From NCBI RefSeq assembly GCF_000518865.1, contig NZ_JAEK01000001.1:124001-188000 (forward strand): a DNA stretch of 64,000 nt, in the 5' to 3' direction. How positions within the stretch are numbered: position 1 is the stretch's first letter; every line of letters begins with the position of its first letter. The position numbers were made by a program, and so were the translations under genes. The notes beneath the pieces were generated by a model. That model worked only from the letters and a program-made list of their open reading frames with translations, searched no databases and had not been told where the DNA came from. Positions 8,264-19,777 of the stretch are shown one piece after another. Source of the stretch: Bacillus sp. J37. GTDB lineage: Bacteria > Bacillota > Bacilli > Bacillales > Bacillaceae.

Positions 8264-10420
8264 TTGAAAAAGAAAAAACCTAACTCAAAAGAAGTGAAAA
8301 AAACGAATAGAATAGTAGAGAAATTTAAAGAATATCGATTCTTATATGTTTTTTTATATGCAGTATTAGCTGTCGTACTATTTGTTGCTTTATATAGTAA
8401 TGTAAAGCCTGAGACGCTTGATATTGAGCTTTTTACTGTTTCTGATGAAACGATATATGCTCCAGCTACTGTCGAGGATAAGGTTGAAACTGAGCGGAAA
8501 CGCCAAGAGGCGTATGACTCTGTAGAAGATCAATATGTTTTGAAAAAAGAAATAACTGAAAAACAAGTAGATTTAATTTCTTCGATTTTTGACACAGTTA
8601 TTGAAGTGCGAAAAGAAGTGGCTGCAAATTCAGATTCTGCAAAACCAACTGTGGAGGAGCAAGTTGATAAAGTACAGGAAAAGCTAACACCTTCGATTAA
8701 TAAAAAAATTCCTGGAGAAACATTTCTTCCATTACTAGAAACCACGGATGATGAAGTTGTTTTGGCAAAGGACGCTGTTGTAACAGTTGTAAACAATGTC
8801 ATGAGCAAAGAAATTCCTATTGTTCAGCTGACAGAAGCAAAAAAACAGGTCGAGGAAGAACTGCAATACACGTCTATGCGAACTGAAATAATGGAATCTG
8901 CCATATTTTTAGCTCGTTTCGCCATTACACCAAACTATGTATTTGATTTAACCGCAACTGAAGAACAGCGGCAGTTAGCCATTGATGGCGTTAAAGAAGC
9001 CCAAATTAAACAGGGCCAAATTCTTGTAGAAGAAAATGAGCTGATTAATCGTGAGATATACAGAAAGTTAGGCCTTGTTGGTTTGCTAGATGATCAACAA
9101 TCGATTAAACCTTTTTTAGGACTCGGGATATTTGTGCTCCTGATTATATCAGGCGTTGTGTATTTCTTTGAGAAGAAAGATAGTCCTATTTCTAAAAAGA
9201 ATAATTTTTTGTTATTATATTGTTTGATATTTGCCATTACAATTCTTCTTATGAAGATCATTAGCTTGTTTCAGAAAATTGATTATACGCATATTGGCTA
9301 TATTGTACCGGTTGCAATGGGAGTCATGCTGGTCAAATTATTGTTAAATGAGCGACTAGCTATATGGACAAGTATGATTTTTGCAGTTTGCGGTAGTGTT
9401 ATTTTTAATGAGGGTGTAACAGGGAGTTTTAACTTTTCAGTTGGAATATACTATCTTTTTGGATGTTTGGCAGCAGTATTATTTTTAGGAGAACACAATC
9501 TTCGTTCAAAAATCCTGCAGGCAGGTTTATTTGTTGCCGGAATTAATATCCTTGCTTTAACAGCGATTATGCTAATAAGAAACGGTGGCTACTCAAATGT
9601 TGAAATAAGCTCCTATTTTATTATGGCGTGCGTATCTGGGCTTGTGTCTTCTGTATTAACAATAGGTTTCATGCCATTTTTTGAAACAGGGTTTGGTATT
9701 TTATCAACAATGAAATTAATCGAGTTATCAAATCCAAATCATCCGTTACTTAGAAAAATTCTAACGGAAACACCTGGTACATACCATCACAGTGTAATGG
9801 TCGCCAATTTGAGTGAATCAGCATGTGAAGCCATTGGGGCAAATGGATTACTTGCAAGAGTTGCCGCATACTATCATGATATAGGGAAGACAAAGCGGCC
9901 TCAGTATTTTATAGAAAATCAAATGAATATTGAGAATCCACATAACAAACTGTCAGCACAACTTAGTAAGAATATTATCATTGCACATGTAACAGATGGT
10001 GTTGATATGTTAAGAAAGCATAAAATGCCGAAAGAGTTTATCGATATTGCCGAGCAGCATCATGGCACAACACTTTTAAAATACTTTTATCATCAGGCTA
10101 AACAATCAAATGATTCTATTTATGAAGAAGAGTTTCGCTATCCAGGACCTAAGCCGCAAACAAAAGAAATTGCCATTATTTCAATCGCGGACAGTGTAGA
10201 GGCTGCAGTCCGTTCTATGGCAAACCCTTCGCCAGAGAAAATTGAAAAATTGGTCAGGTCGATTATTTCTGATCGATTACAAGATCATCAATTAGATGAA
10301 TGTGATATCACATTAAAAGAATTAGATATTATTGCCAAATCATTCTGCGAATCTTTAAAAGGGATTTTCCATTCACGGATTGAGTATCCTGAATTAACTA
10401 AAAAACAGAAGGTGAAATAA
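8264..10420 (+). CDS. pgpH: Cyclic-di-AMP phosphodiesterase PgpH (7TM-HD)
   Basis: A 718-residue membrane HD-family hydrolase that degrades c-di-AMP. One N-terminal membrane helix (about 25-45) is followed by an extracytoplasmic domain (about 50-275), a block of seven membrane helices (about 285-480) and a cytoplasmic HD domain. The metal-binding histidines and HD pair lie near residues 507 ([11 protein letters not shown]) and 538 (YYHDIGK). The start is TTG behind AGAGGGTGG. The stop overlaps the ybeY start by one base, so translation is probably coupled. The length matches B. subtilis YqfF/PgpH. Confidence 0.95.
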   Translation: MKKKKPNSKEVKKTNRIVEKFKEYRFLYVFLYAVLAVVLFVALYSNVKPETLDIELFTVSDETIYAPATVEDKVETERKRQEAYDSVEDQYVLKKEITEKQVDLISSIFDTVIEVRKEVAANSDSAKPTVEEQVDKVQEKLTPSINKKIPGETFLPLLETTDDEVVLAKDAVVTVVNNVMSKEIPIVQLTEAKKQVEEELQYTSMRTEIMESAIFLARFAITPNYVFDLTATEEQRQLAIDGVKEAQIKQGQILVEENELINREIYRKLGLVGLLDDQQSIKPFLGLGIFVLLIISGVVYFFEKKDSPISKKNNFLLLYCLIFAITILLMKIISLFQKIDYTHIGYIVPVAMGVMLVKLLLNERLAIWTSMIFAVCGSVIFNEGVTGSFNFSVGIYYLFGCLAAVLFLGEHNLRSKILQAGLFVAGINILALTAIMLIRNGGYSNVEISSYFIMACVSGLVSSVLTIGFMPFFETGFGILSTMKLIELSNPNHPLLRKILTETPGTYHHSVMVANLSESACEAIGANGLLARVAAYYHDIGKTKRPQYFIENQMNIENPHNKLSAQLSKNIIIAHVTDGVDMLRKHKMPKEFIDIAEQHHGTTLLKYFYHQAKQSNDSIYEEEFRYPGPKPQTKEIAIISIADSVEAAVRSMANPSPEKIEKLVRSIISDRLQDHQLDECDITLKELDIIAKSFCESLKGIFHSRIEYPELTKKQKVK

Positions 10421-10902
10421 TGAGACTATCAATTGACAGTCATGATGAAACAAATGAATTAACAGAGGAACAAATAAAGACTGTTGAAGAGCTTCTTCAA
10501 TTTGCTGCTGATGTGGAAGACGTATCTGAAGGTGCGGAGCTGTCGGTCACATTTGTAACAAATGAACGTATTCAAGAAGTGAACCGTGAATACCGGGATA
10601 AAGATCAACCAACAGATGTTATTTCTTTTGCTCTTGAAGAGATGAGCGAGGGAGAACTAGAAATAGTAGGGGTTGATCAGCCCCGCGTGCTTGGCGATAT
10701 TATTATTTCAATTCCAAGAGCCAGAGAGCAGGCAGAAGATTATGGGCATTCTTTCATGAGAGAGCTGGGCTTTTTATCAGTACATGGCTTATTACATTTA
10801 CTAGGGTATGATCATATGACAGATTCTGAGGAAAAAGTGATGTTTACAAAACAAAAGGAAATATTAAATAATTATGGACTCAAAAGATCCGAAGAATTCT
10901 GA
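10420..10902 (+). CDS. ybeY: Endoribonuclease YbeY (16S rRNA maturation)
   Basis: A 160-residue metalloprotein of the UPF0054 family, involved in 16S rRNA 3'-end maturation and ribosome quality control. The zinc-binding motif is complete: H122, H126 and H132 in [11 protein letters not shown]. It starts on the last base of the pgpH stop codon, and its 3' end overlaps dgkA by 29 bases. The phoH-pgpH-ybeY-dgkA-cdd-era order is the classic Bacillus arrangement and links c-di-AMP turnover, lipid recycling and ribosome assembly genes in one block. Confidence 0.96.
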   Translation: MRLSIDSHDETNELTEEQIKTVEELLQFAADVEDVSEGAELSVTFVTNERIQEVNREYRDKDQPTDVISFALEEMSEGELEIVGVDQPRVLGDIIISIPRAREQAEDYGHSFMRELGFLSVHGLLHLLGYDHMTDSEEKVMFTKQKEILNNYGLKRSEEF

Positions 10903-11257
10903 ATGGGTACGCTTTTATAAGAGCTTCCAATATGCCTGGAATGGAATTGTATCCACATTTAAATCAGAACGAAACTTTCAAATACATGTTGCCATATCAA
11001 TTATTATGTTTATAGCCGGCATGGTATTACGTTTTTCAATAATTGAATGGATGATTGTCCTGTTTTTAATCGGTGGAATGCTGGCGCTTGAACTAATTAA
11101 TACAGCGATAGAGCATGTTGTCGATATGATAACAAGTGAAAAGCATCCGTTAGCTAAAGCTGCTAAGGATGCAGCGGCAGGGGCTGTTTTGGTTTACGCG
11201 ATTCTTTCATTTATAATTGGAATAATCCTTATTACAAATCACCTCTTTGCCTCATAA
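10874..11257 (+). CDS. dgkA: Undecaprenol kinase (diacylglycerol kinase family)
   Basis: A 127-residue membrane kinase with three predicted helices (about 32-50, 53-73 and 100-122). In Gram-positive bacteria this DgkA homologue phosphorylates undecaprenol to recycle the cell-wall lipid carrier. The family signature [12 protein letters not shown] is present, as is the conserved KDAAAGAV segment. The start (MDSKDP) lies within the end of ybeY, so the two genes overlap by 29 bases. This start is supported by close agreement with the MDSKD N-terminus I recall for the B. subtilis protein. Confidence 0.93.
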   Translation: MDSKDPKNSEWVRFYKSFQYAWNGIVSTFKSERNFQIHVAISIIMFIAGMVLRFSIIEWMIVLFLIGGMLALELINTAIEHVVDMITSEKHPLAKAAKDAAAGAVLVYAILSFIIGIILITNHLFAS

Positions 11258-11380
11258 AACAAAAGTGTTTTCAAGATACTTGTAAGGAGTTCGAACATCA
11301 TTTTTAGTCTATTTTGATTAATTTTCGAAAATTCTTACAATTAAATTACAAATGAAGAATTAGGCGTGAAATTACTGTGA

Positions 11381-12743
<1,363 letters not shown>

Positions 12744-12872
12744 AAAAGAAAATATTCATCTTAACATTTAGCAAAAATTGTTTAACATGAAAAGTAGAAG
12801 AAAAGGTCAAGATAACGATAAAGAAATTGGATTGATGCTTGCTAGTCTTAACAACTGAAAGGTGGGGTTTAT

Positions 12873-13016
12873 ATGTTGGATTTTACCTGGAAAGTTTTTT
12901 CGCAAACAGGTAGCATTGATACGTATCTTCTTTTTAAGGAACTGGAAAAGGAGAATGATGAAGGACCCGATTCTCAAGAAGATGAACTAGCTGAATTAGA
13001 TTTTCCAATTTCCTGA
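12873..13016 (+). CDS. yqzL: YqzL-family small protein
   Basis: A 47-residue open frame starting MLDFTWKVFSQTGSIDTYLL and ending in an acidic tail. GAAAGGTGGGG lies about 5 bases upstream of the ATG. The conserved DFTWKVFxxTGxxxxYLLFKE pattern and the position between era and recO identify the YqzL family of Bacillaceae. The function is unknown; it is acidic, soluble and conserved in this spot. Confidence 0.88.
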   Translation: MLDFTWKVFSQTGSIDTYLLFKELEKENDEGPDSQEDELAELDFPIS

Positions 13017-13049
13017 TCTTGCCTGAACCTTTGAAAGGTGAGGGATATT

Positions 13050-13805
13050 TTGCTACAAAAGTGTGAAGGAATTGTGATCCGATCAACTGATTACGGTGAA
13101 ACAAACAAAATTATTACCCTATATACAAGAGAACTAGGAAAAGTTGGGGTTATGGCAAGAGGCGCTAAGAAACCAAGCAGTCGCCTTACGTCTATCACCC
13201 AGCTTTTTACTTATGGCTCTTTTTTATTTCAAAAATCCAGTGGTTTAGGGAGTCTCCAGCAAGGGGAGACTATACAGTCTTTAAGAGGGATTAGAGAAGA
13301 TATTTTTCTAACAGCATATGCCTCATATATTGCAGAACTGTTGGACAAGAGTACAGAAAATCTGGAAAGAAATCCATTTCTATTTGAGTTATTAATGCAA
13401 ACTTTTATCTATTTGGATGAAGATGTAGATCCGGACATATTACTTTATATCTTTGAAATGAAAATGCTTCCTGTATTAGGTCTTCACCCTCAACTGGATT
13501 GTTGCACAAATTGCGGGCAGAAAGATGGTACTTTTCATTTTTCGATCAGAGAAGGTGGCTTCCTATGTCACAGGTGCTTTGAAGTTGACCCATATCGTTT
13601 AAAAATTACTCCTATGACAGGAAAGCTTCTTCGTCTGTTCTTTTATTTTGACTTAAATAGATTGGGTAATATTTCAGTAAAGAAAGAAACAAAAAACGAA
13701 CTAAAGTTAGTTATTGATGCGTATTATCAAGAGTACTCCGGTCTAACAATTAAATCTAAAAGATTTCTTGATCAATTAGACTCATTAAAGGGAAAGCTTA
13801 AATAG
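13050..13805 (+). CDS. recO: DNA repair protein RecO
   Basis: A 251-residue recombination mediator that loads RecA onto SSB-coated DNA together with RecR. An N-terminal OB fold (about 1-80, [17 protein letters not shown]) precedes a helical domain with a four-cysteine zinc finger (LDCCTNCG and FLCHRC). A TTG start preceded by AAAGGTGAGG gives MLQKCEGIV, in register with the B. subtilis N-terminus. A GTG 12 bases upstream, in frame, would overlap that ribosome binding site and is less likely. Confidence 0.94.
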   Translation: MLQKCEGIVIRSTDYGETNKIITLYTRELGKVGVMARGAKKPSSRLTSITQLFTYGSFLFQKSSGLGSLQQGETIQSLRGIREDIFLTAYASYIAELLDKSTENLERNPFLFELLMQTFIYLDEDVDPDILLYIFEMKMLPVLGLHPQLDCCTNCGQKDGTFHFSIREGGFLCHRCFEVDPYRLKITPMTGKLLRLFFYFDLNRLGNISVKKETKNELKLVIDAYYQEYSGLTIKSKRFLDQLDSLKGKLK

Positions 13806-13811
13806 GGGATA

Positions 13812-13840
13812 TTGACATCCTTCAAAAATTCGATTAAGAT
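13812..13840 (+). promoter_or_regulatory. Sigma-A promoter of the glyQS T-box transcript
   Basis: A perfect TTGACA and TAAGAT are spaced by 17 bases, just upstream of the T-box leader. A TATAAT at 13846 is too far from this -35 element. Confidence 0.55.
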
Positions 13841-13865
13841 GCAATTATAATTTAACATTTTGCGT

Positions 13866-14063
13866 AGATGGAAAGAAGTACTTGCGAAAGACTCAAATGA
13901 AAGCGACCTTAGGATGGTGAAAGCTAAGGATTGAATCGTAAGGAAAGGCATTCCGGAGCAATTTCTTCTAAAGTGGCTTATACATATAAGCAATTAGGGT
14001 GGAACCGCGGGTTAGCTCTCGTCCCTATGTCAACAATCTGACATAGGGATGAGAGCTTTTTTG
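13866..14063 (+). ncRNA. Glycine T-box leader of glyQS
   Basis: The segment contains the stem I features of a tRNA-sensing leader and a GGC triplet at 13947-13949 in the specifier context AAAGGCATTC, pairing with tRNA-Gly. The T-box sequence AGGGTGGAACCGCGGG is at 13996-14011. The terminator stem (14014-14056, loop 14033-14038) with a T run ends the leader. Uncharged tRNA-Gly would stabilise the antiterminator and let transcription enter glyQ-glyS. The boundaries of stem I are approximate. Confidence 0.93.
14014..14063 (+). terminator. T-box attenuator terminator
   Basis: AGCTCTCGTCCCTATGTCA pairs with TGACATAGGGATGAGAGCT (one G-U pair), followed by seven T. Its 5' arm adjoins the T-box sequence, as in antitermination control. 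Confidence 0.9.
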
Positions 14064-14100
14064 TTTTGTCTTTTGTCAGAGATTATTTATCCCATTCTTA

Positions 14101-14280
14101 ACGGGCAGTAAGACCCCCTCTTCAAGATTCGAGAGAAACATAGAAGATAAGTGGTAGATAACTGCCCGTAAAGATATTCACAGGACGTCCAAGTCAGGCT
14201 CAACCACAGGATGTGGCGCTTTGAGCGTGATATAAGTTTCTCTAACCATCAGTGAGGGATAAAGAAACCCCCACTGATGG
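14101..14280 (+). repeat. Three-hairpin structured element between the T-box terminator and glyQ
   Basis: This 180-base stretch holds successive inverted repeats. ACGGGCAGT (14101) pairs with ACTGCCCGT (14161). GCTCAA (14198) pairs with TTGAGC (14221), enclosing CCACA/TGTGG. CCATCAGTG (14246) pairs with CACTGATGG (14272), with GGG/CCC continuing the stem. A GGACGTCC palindrome lies at 14183. It is noncoding and not part of a normal T-box. It resembles, from memory, dispersed structured repeats of Bacillus genomes, but I cannot verify copies elsewhere. Confidence 0.65.
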
Positions 14281-14315
14281 AAGTCTCACTTTATTATTCA
14301 CGGAGGTGTTTGGAT

Positions 14316-15203
14316 ATGAATATTCAAAACATGATATTAACTCTTCAAAAGCACTGGTCTGATCAAGGGTGTGTGCTTATGCAGGCGTATGATACTGAGA
14401 AAGGTGCAGGAACAATGAGTCCCTATACTTTTCTAAAAAGTATAGGACCAGAACCATGGAAGGTTGCTTATGTAGAACCATCCAGAAGACCTGCTGATGG
14501 CCGTTATGGGGAAAATCCTAACCGACTTTATCAGCATCATCAATTTCAAGTTATTATGAAGCCTTCACCAGACAATATACAAGAGTTATATTTAGATTCT
14601 TTACGTGCCTTGGGTATCAATCCTTTAGAGCATGATATACGGTTTGTTGAAGATAACTGGGAAAATCCTTCTCTAGGTTGTGCAGGCCTTGGTTGGGAAG
14701 TATGGCTTGATGGGATGGAAATTACACAATTCACTTATTTCCAACAAGTTGGCGGCTTGGAATGTAAGCCGGTATCAGCAGAAATAACATACGGTATCGA
14801 AAGACTCGCTTCATATATTCAAGATAAAGAAAATGTTTTTGATCTGGAATGGACAGATGGATATACAATACGCGATATCTTCTTAATGCCGGAATATGAA
14901 CATTCAAAGTATACATTTGAAACATCTAATACTGATATGTTATTCGAATTGTTTTCGACCTATGAAAAAGAAGCAATGAGACAAATGGACGAAGGTCTCG
15001 TGCACCCTGCCTATGATTATGTATTAAAGTGCTCACATACCTTTAACCTACTTGATGCAAAGGGAGCAATTTCGGTTACAGAAAGAACAGGCTATATTGG
15101 TCGGGTTCGAAACTTAGCAAGAAAAGTAGCAAAAACATTTTATGATGAGCGCGAAAAATTAGGCTTCCCAATGTTACAGGAAGGAGGAAAAGAACATGAG
15201 TAA
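14316..15203 (+). CDS. glyQ: Glycine-tRNA ligase alpha subunit
   Basis: The 295-residue alpha subunit of the heterotetrameric bacterial glycyl-tRNA synthetase; it holds the class II catalytic core that activates glycine. The N-terminus [19 protein letters not shown] is the family standard. The start is fixed by CGGAGGTG about 7 bases upstream; an in-frame ATG 39 bases earlier lies in a hairpin and has no binding site. The 3' end overlaps glyS by 8 bases. Expression is expected to depend on the glycine T-box upstream. Confidence 0.97.
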   Translation: MNIQNMILTLQKHWSDQGCVLMQAYDTEKGAGTMSPYTFLKSIGPEPWKVAYVEPSRRPADGRYGENPNRLYQHHQFQVIMKPSPDNIQELYLDSLRALGINPLEHDIRFVEDNWENPSLGCAGLGWEVWLDGMEITQFTYFQQVGGLECKPVSAEITYGIERLASYIQDKENVFDLEWTDGYTIRDIFLMPEYEHSKYTFETSNTDMLFELFSTYEKEAMRQMDEGLVHPAYDYVLKCSHTFNLLDAKGAISVTERTGYIGRVRNLARKVAKTFYDEREKLGFPMLQEGGKEHE

Positions 15204-17250
15204 AAAAGATTTATTACTAGAAATTGGCCTAGAAGAAGTACCAGCCCATTATGTAACACCTGCGATGAACCAATTTGCTGAAAAGCTTACAAAATGGCTT
15301 CAAGAAAAGCAGTTATCACATGGAGAAGTAAAAACATATGCAACTCCAAGAAGATTGGCTGTTCTTGTAAAGGATGTTTTAGAAAAGCAACCTGATATTG
15401 AGGAAGAAGCAAAGGGTCCTGCGAAAAAAATAGCGCTAGATGAAAATGGAAATTGGTCAAAAGCTGCAATTGGTTTTACAAAAGGGCAAGGTGCATCTGT
15501 TGAAGATATCTATTTTAAAGAAATCAATGGTGTTGAATATGTTCATGTCCAAAAATTTGTTAGAGGACAAGAAGCAAAAGATTTACTTTCAGAAACTCGT
15601 GAATTAATCACAGGTCTTACTTTCCCTAAAAATATGCGTTGGGGAGATCAGGAGTTACGGTATATTCGCCCAATTAAGTGGTTGGTTGCACTTTTTGGTC
15701 AATATGTTATTCCATTTGAAATTGCCGGTGCTAAAACAGATTCCTTTACATATGGCCATCGTTTTCTCGGAAATAAGGTAGAGATTGCCTCTCCTTCACT
15801 ATATGAAGCGGCTTTGCTAGAGCAATTTGTGATCGCTGATCCTGTCAAACGAAAAGAAGCGATTAGTCAACAATTGGTTGATTTAGAACACGAAAAAAAT
15901 TGGGTAATCCCAGTGGATGAAGACCTTCTAGAAGAAGTAAATAATCTTGTTGAATACCCAACCGCACTTTATGGGTCCTTTGAACAAGAGTATCTTTCTT
16001 TACCTGATGAAGTGCTTGTAACAACAATGAAGGAACATCAGCGTTACTTCCCGGTTCGAAATAATGACGGACAACTACAGCCATTCTTTGTTACAGTAAG
16101 AAATGGTGATCAAAACCATTTAGAAAATGTAGCAAGAGGAAACGAAAAAGTATTACGTGCAAGATTATCTGATGCAAATTTCTTCTATCAAGAAGATCAA
16201 AAACTTAAGATAGAGGATGCTGTGAAAAAGCTGGACAAAATCGTGTTCCATGAAGAGTTAGGAACTTTGGGTGAAAAGGTTAACCGAATAGTCAATCTTT
16301 CTAAACAATTAGCAGATATGGTGCAATTGCAAAATGAAGAAAAAGAAAATGTTGAACGGTCCGCATCCATTTGTAAATTCGATTTAGTTACTCATATGGT
16401 CTATGAATTTCCTGAACTTCAAGGGAAAATTGGGGAAAAATATGCACGTCTAAGTGGAGAAAAAGAAGAAGTATCGATTGCTATAAATGAGCACTATATG
16501 CCACGACATGCTGAGGATGCTGCACCGGGCTCCAATGTAGGAGCAATCGTTGCACTGGCTGATAAGTTGGACACAATCGTAGGTTTTTTTGCGATCGGTA
16601 AGATTCCAACCGGATCACAGGATCCTTATGCACTTAGAAGACAAGCAAGTGGAATTCTGCAAATATTATTATCAAAAGAGTGGACAATAAGCTTACCGCA
16701 ATTGTTTGAACTGGCGCTTAGTCAATATGAAGATAAGAAATCAAATGAGGCAGTTGAGGAGTTAATTTCATTCTTTAAATTGCGATTAAAATACCGTTTG
16801 GCTGAAGAGAAAATCCGCTATGATTTAAATGATGCTGTGCTAGAATCATCGGTGCTAGAGGTTAATTCAATTGTAGCTCGAGCAAAAGTACTTCAAGATG
16901 TTTCATCTCATACAGATTTCAAAGAAACAATCGAGGCACTTGCCCGTGTGATGAATATAGCGAAAAAGGCGACGGAAAGCGACATTAATAGTGAGCTTTT
17001 TGAAAATGATTATGAAACAGCATTATTTAATGCCTATACAGAAACAAACATAAAAATAGACTCTTTAAACAAAGCTGAGGATGTGTATAAAGCACTGGCA
17101 TCTTTAAAGCCTGTCATTAACGAATATTTTGACCATACGATGGTAATGTCAGATAATGAAGAAATAAAACGTAATCGATTGGCACAAATGCATAAATTAT
17201 CTCAACTAATTAAATCATTCGCAAAAATGAACGTTATTTTGGTGAAGTAA
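15196..17250 (+). CDS. glyS: Glycine-tRNA ligase beta subunit
   Basis: The 684-residue beta subunit that binds tRNA-Gly. It has the typical N-terminus ([15 protein letters not shown]), an HD-like central region (including [14 protein letters not shown] and [13 protein letters not shown]) and a C-terminal anticodon-binding/DALR-like region. Its start overlaps the glyQ end, consistent with coupled translation at a 1:1 ratio. The length is normal for Bacillus. Confidence 0.97.
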   Translation: MSKKDLLLEIGLEEVPAHYVTPAMNQFAEKLTKWLQEKQLSHGEVKTYATPRRLAVLVKDVLEKQPDIEEEAKGPAKKIALDENGNWSKAAIGFTKGQGASVEDIYFKEINGVEYVHVQKFVRGQEAKDLLSETRELITGLTFPKNMRWGDQELRYIRPIKWLVALFGQYVIPFEIAGAKTDSFTYGHRFLGNKVEIASPSLYEAALLEQFVIADPVKRKEAISQQLVDLEHEKNWVIPVDEDLLEEVNNLVEYPTALYGSFEQEYLSLPDEVLVTTMKEHQRYFPVRNNDGQLQPFFVTVRNGDQNHLENVARGNEKVLRARLSDANFFYQEDQKLKIEDAVKKLDKIVFHEELGTLGEKVNRIVNLSKQLADMVQLQNEEKENVERSASICKFDLVTHMVYEFPELQGKIGEKYARLSGEKEEVSIAINEHYMPRHAEDAAPGSNVGAIVALADKLDTIVGFFAIGKIPTGSQDPYALRRQASGILQILLSKEWTISLPQLFELALSQYEDKKSNEAVEELISFFKLRLKYRLAEEKIRYDLNDAVLESSVLEVNSIVARAKVLQDVSSHTDFKETIEALARVMNIAKKATESDINSELFENDYETALFNAYTETNIKIDSLNKAEDVYKALASLKPVINEYFDHTMVMSDNEEIKRNRLAQMHKLSQLIKSFAKMNVILVK

Positions 17251-17270
17251 GTAATAATCCAAGATGAATA

Positions 17271-17298
17271 GGGGACTGACAAGACGTCAGCCCTTTTT
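17271..17298 (+). terminator. Terminator of glyQS
   Basis: GGG-A-CTGAC pairs with GTCAGCCC (one bulged A), with a short loop and five T. Confidence 0.75.
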
Positions 17299-17496
17299 CT
17301 ATAGTCTTTAGATTTAAAACTTATTCCTTTTCAAAAACAGTGTAAAGTATATAATTAGTTTAGGCTCTGTTTAATCTGAAATCTATAATATTTAAACTGA
17401 GATAAAATTTATTAACAACCTTTTTATTTATTTTAATTAATAAGTATAAATCATTTGTGCCACAAATTTTCTGTTTAAAAATGAATATGCAAGGCG

Positions 17497-18126
17497 GTGA
17501 GGAAAATAGAACTGAATAAAAGGCAGGAGCAAATTGTTGAAATTGTTAAAGAAAATGGACCAATAACAGGTGAGCAGATTGCTGATCAATTAAATTTAAC
17601 AAGAGCAACACTTCGTCCGGATTTAGCTATATTAACAATGTCTGGCTACCTAGAGGCGAGACCTAGAGTAGGATATTATTTTACAGGAAAAACAAATACT
17701 CATATGCTTACAGAACAGCTAAGAAAGCTTCAAGTAAAGGATTATCAGTCTATTCCAATAGTCGTCAGTATCAATGTATCAGTCTATGATGCGATTTGCA
17801 TGATGTTTTTAGAAGATGTAGGAACGTTGTTTGTTGTAGATGAGCAATCTAATTTAGTTGGCGTGCTTTCCCGAAAGGATCTTTTGCGGACGAGTATTGG
17901 CAAGCAGGAACTTTCATCAATTCCTGTCAATATAATCATGACAAGAATGCCAAACATTACGGTGTGCAAACCTGATGACTACATTATTGACGTTGCACAA
18001 GTGCTAATAGATAAACAGATTGATGCATTACCTGTTGTCAAGGAAACTGAAAAGGGCTATGAGGTAATCGGGAGAATTACAAAAACAAATATGACGAAAA
18101 TTTTGGTTAGCTTCCTAAATGACTAA
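17497..18126 (+). CDS. ccpN: Transcriptional repressor CcpN
   Basis: A 209-residue regulator with an N-terminal winged-helix DNA-binding domain (about 1-65, LNKRQEQIVEIVKENGPITG) and two CBS domains (about 80-205) that sense nucleotides. In B. subtilis CcpN represses the gluconeogenic genes gapB and pckA during glycolysis. A GTG start is used; AAGGCG lies very close to it, so the exact start is uncertain, but the next in-frame start codons would remove part of the DNA-binding domain. It is followed after 26 bases by ppsR, the standard pair. Confidence 0.94.
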   Translation: MRKIELNKRQEQIVEIVKENGPITGEQIADQLNLTRATLRPDLAILTMSGYLEARPRVGYYFTGKTNTHMLTEQLRKLQVKDYQSIPIVVSINVSVYDAICMMFLEDVGTLFVVDEQSNLVGVLSRKDLLRTSIGKQELSSIPVNIIMTRMPNITVCKPDDYIIDVAQVLIDKQIDALPVVKETEKGYEVIGRITKTNMTKILVSFLND

Positions 18127-18152
18127 ATATAGCATAAGAAATGGGGATGGAA

Positions 18153-18968
18153 ATGAATTATCAATTGATCTATGTTTTATCAGATTCTGTTGGTGAAACA
18201 GCTGAGCTGGTAGTAAAAGCAGCAGCAAGTCAATTTAATGGAGTCTCAGCAAACACAAAAATAAAGCGCATTCCTTATGTTGAGGATAAAGGAACGATTC
18301 TGGAGGTTCTTGCTTTAGCTAAGAAAGATAATGCAATAGTATGCTTCACTCTTGTTGTCCCTGAACTGAGAGAGTATCTAATAGAAGAGGCAAATAAAAA
18401 AGGAGTTGTTTATTACGATATAATCGGACCATTAATTGATAAAATGGAAACTTCATATGGAATAACAGCCAAGTATGAGCCTGGACGAGTTAGAAAGTTG
18501 GATGATGACTATTTTAAAAAGGTTGAAGCTATTGAATTTGCTGTAAAATATGATGATGGAAGAGATCCAAGAGGGATTTTAAAAGCAGATATCGTATTGA
18601 TAGGTGTATCAAGAACTTCTAAAACGCCTTTATCTCAATATTTAGCACATAAACGATTTAAGGTAGCAAATGTACCGATTGTACCAGAAGTTGAGCCACC
18701 AGAGGAATTGTACAAAGTTTCACCGCAAAAATGCATCGGACTGCGTATTATGCCGGAGAAGTTAAATAATATTAGGAGAGAGCGGCTCAAATCTCTTGGC
18801 TTAAATGATGAAGCTTTTTATGCAAACATAGATCGAATTAAAGAAGAACTTAACTATTTTGATAAGGTAGTGGAAAGAATTGGTTGTAAAGTGGTCGATG
18901 TCTCAAATAAAGCAGTTGAGGAAACAGCAAATATAATCGCTAACTTTATGAATAATCAAAATGGATGA
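18153..18968 (+). CDS. ppsR: Pyruvate, phosphate dikinase regulatory protein family (PpsR/YqfL)
   Basis: A 271-residue DUF299-family bifunctional ADP-dependent kinase/Pi-dependent phosphorylase. In characterised members it controls PEP synthase or pyruvate, phosphate dikinase by threonine phosphorylation. The P-loop GVSRTSKT is at 151-158. The second ATG (MNYQLIY) is chosen because GGGGATGG lies just ahead; a start 12 bases earlier is possible. It is paired with ccpN, linking it to gluconeogenic control. No PEP synthase gene is seen in the window, so the target here is unknown. Confidence 0.9.
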   Translation: MNYQLIYVLSDSVGETAELVVKAAASQFNGVSANTKIKRIPYVEDKGTILEVLALAKKDNAIVCFTLVVPELREYLIEEANKKGVVYYDIIGPLIDKMETSYGITAKYEPGRVRKLDDDYFKKVEAIEFAVKYDDGRDPRGILKADIVLIGVSRTSKTPLSQYLAHKRFKVANVPIVPEVEPPEELYKVSPQKCIGLRIMPEKLNNIRRERLKSLGLNDEAFYANIDRIKEELNYFDKVVERIGCKVVDVSNKAVEETANIIANFMNNQNG

Positions 18969-18972
18969 GTTT

Positions 18973-19024
18973 AAAAGGATGGCATAACAAAGGGGATTTG
19001 TAGGTCATCCTTTTCTCAATTAGG
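18973..19024 (+). terminator. Possible terminator after ppsR
   Basis: AAAAGGATG and CATCCTTTT enclose an inner ACAAA/TTTGT stem. The result is a compound hairpin ending in T residues. Confidence 0.45.
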
Positions 19025-19291
19025 TGAGTCAATTATTTTGTTGAAAAAATGATAGAAATTTAGAAACACTTGTATTATAATAAAAAATTGTGATAAAAAT
19101 ACTTTTTTTAGGTTTAGAACTTGACATATGGGAATAAACTATTATTTGTAAACTGTCAAGAGAACAAATAAAATAATTTTCGACAAAAAGGAATTTAAGG
19201 TCTTTCTCACGAATAGTATTCAGTACAAAAGTGTATTAGGTAGAAGGAAATTGCGGAGTGATGTAGAATAGAGAATTATGGCGAAAAAACG
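19025..19291. other. Noncoding gap upstream of the yaiI/yqxD remnant
   Basis: The gap is AT-rich with no plausible small gene. A perfect TTGACA at 19121 with TATTTG 16 bases later is a possible weak promoter; a TATAAT at 19076 lacks a good -35 element. Confidence 0.4.
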
Positions 19292-19745
19292 ATGAAGATT
19301 TTTGTCGATGCTGATGCTTGTCCTGTAAAAAAAAGAGATCATGCTAATTGCCAACAAATACGAAACAGATATTGTGTTTGTTGCTTCCTATAACCACACT
19401 TCTGATAAGACCTATGGGGGACAATGGATATTTGTTGACACAGGTAAAGAAGAAGCAGATCAGTACATAGTTAACCATGTCAGCAGAGGTGATATGGTAA
19501 TATCACAAGACATTGGGTTAGCTGGTCTTTTAATCCGAAAAGGCGTTTGTTTTATTACACCCAGGGGAAAGCAATATACAGAAGGAAATATTGATACAGC
19601 TCTTCAGTTTCGTTATTTATCTGCTATAGAAAGACGTAGTGGTAAATTTACAAAAGGTCCGAAAAAATTTACAGATGAAGATACCTTGAATTTTATCACA
19701 ACATTTGAAAAGATTTTGTCGAAACATGCAGGAGATCTTAAATAA
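19292..19745 (+). pseudogene. yqxD: YaiI/YqxD family protein (DUF188), frameshifted
   Basis: The first frame reads MKIFVDADACPVKK, the conserved acidic NYN/PIN-like N-terminus, then runs into a run of eight A (19327-19334), after which the family sequence continues in another frame (MLIANKYETDIVFVASYNHTS to the end). Removing one A restores a continuous frame of about 150 residues (CPVKKEIMLIANKYE). This is therefore a +1 indel in a homopolymer: a sequencing error, a real null allele, or slippage-tolerant expression. The family is a putative nuclease of unknown role. The gene sits in its usual place just before dnaG. No clear ribosome binding site precedes the ATG. Confidence 0.85.
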
Positions 19746-19777
19746 ATATCGAATATCTGTAATACGGGGTTGTTAGC

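Noticed and set aside
11289-11296. GTTCGAAC palindrome upstream of cdd, possible LexA site
   Set aside because: The Bacillus LexA box is CGAAC-N4-GTTCG; here the half sites are in the wrong order and there is no SOS gene downstream.
13846-13851. TATAAT upstream of the T-box as the -10 element
   Set aside because: 28 bases from the perfect TTGACA, far too long; TAAGAT at 13835 has the correct 17-base spacing.
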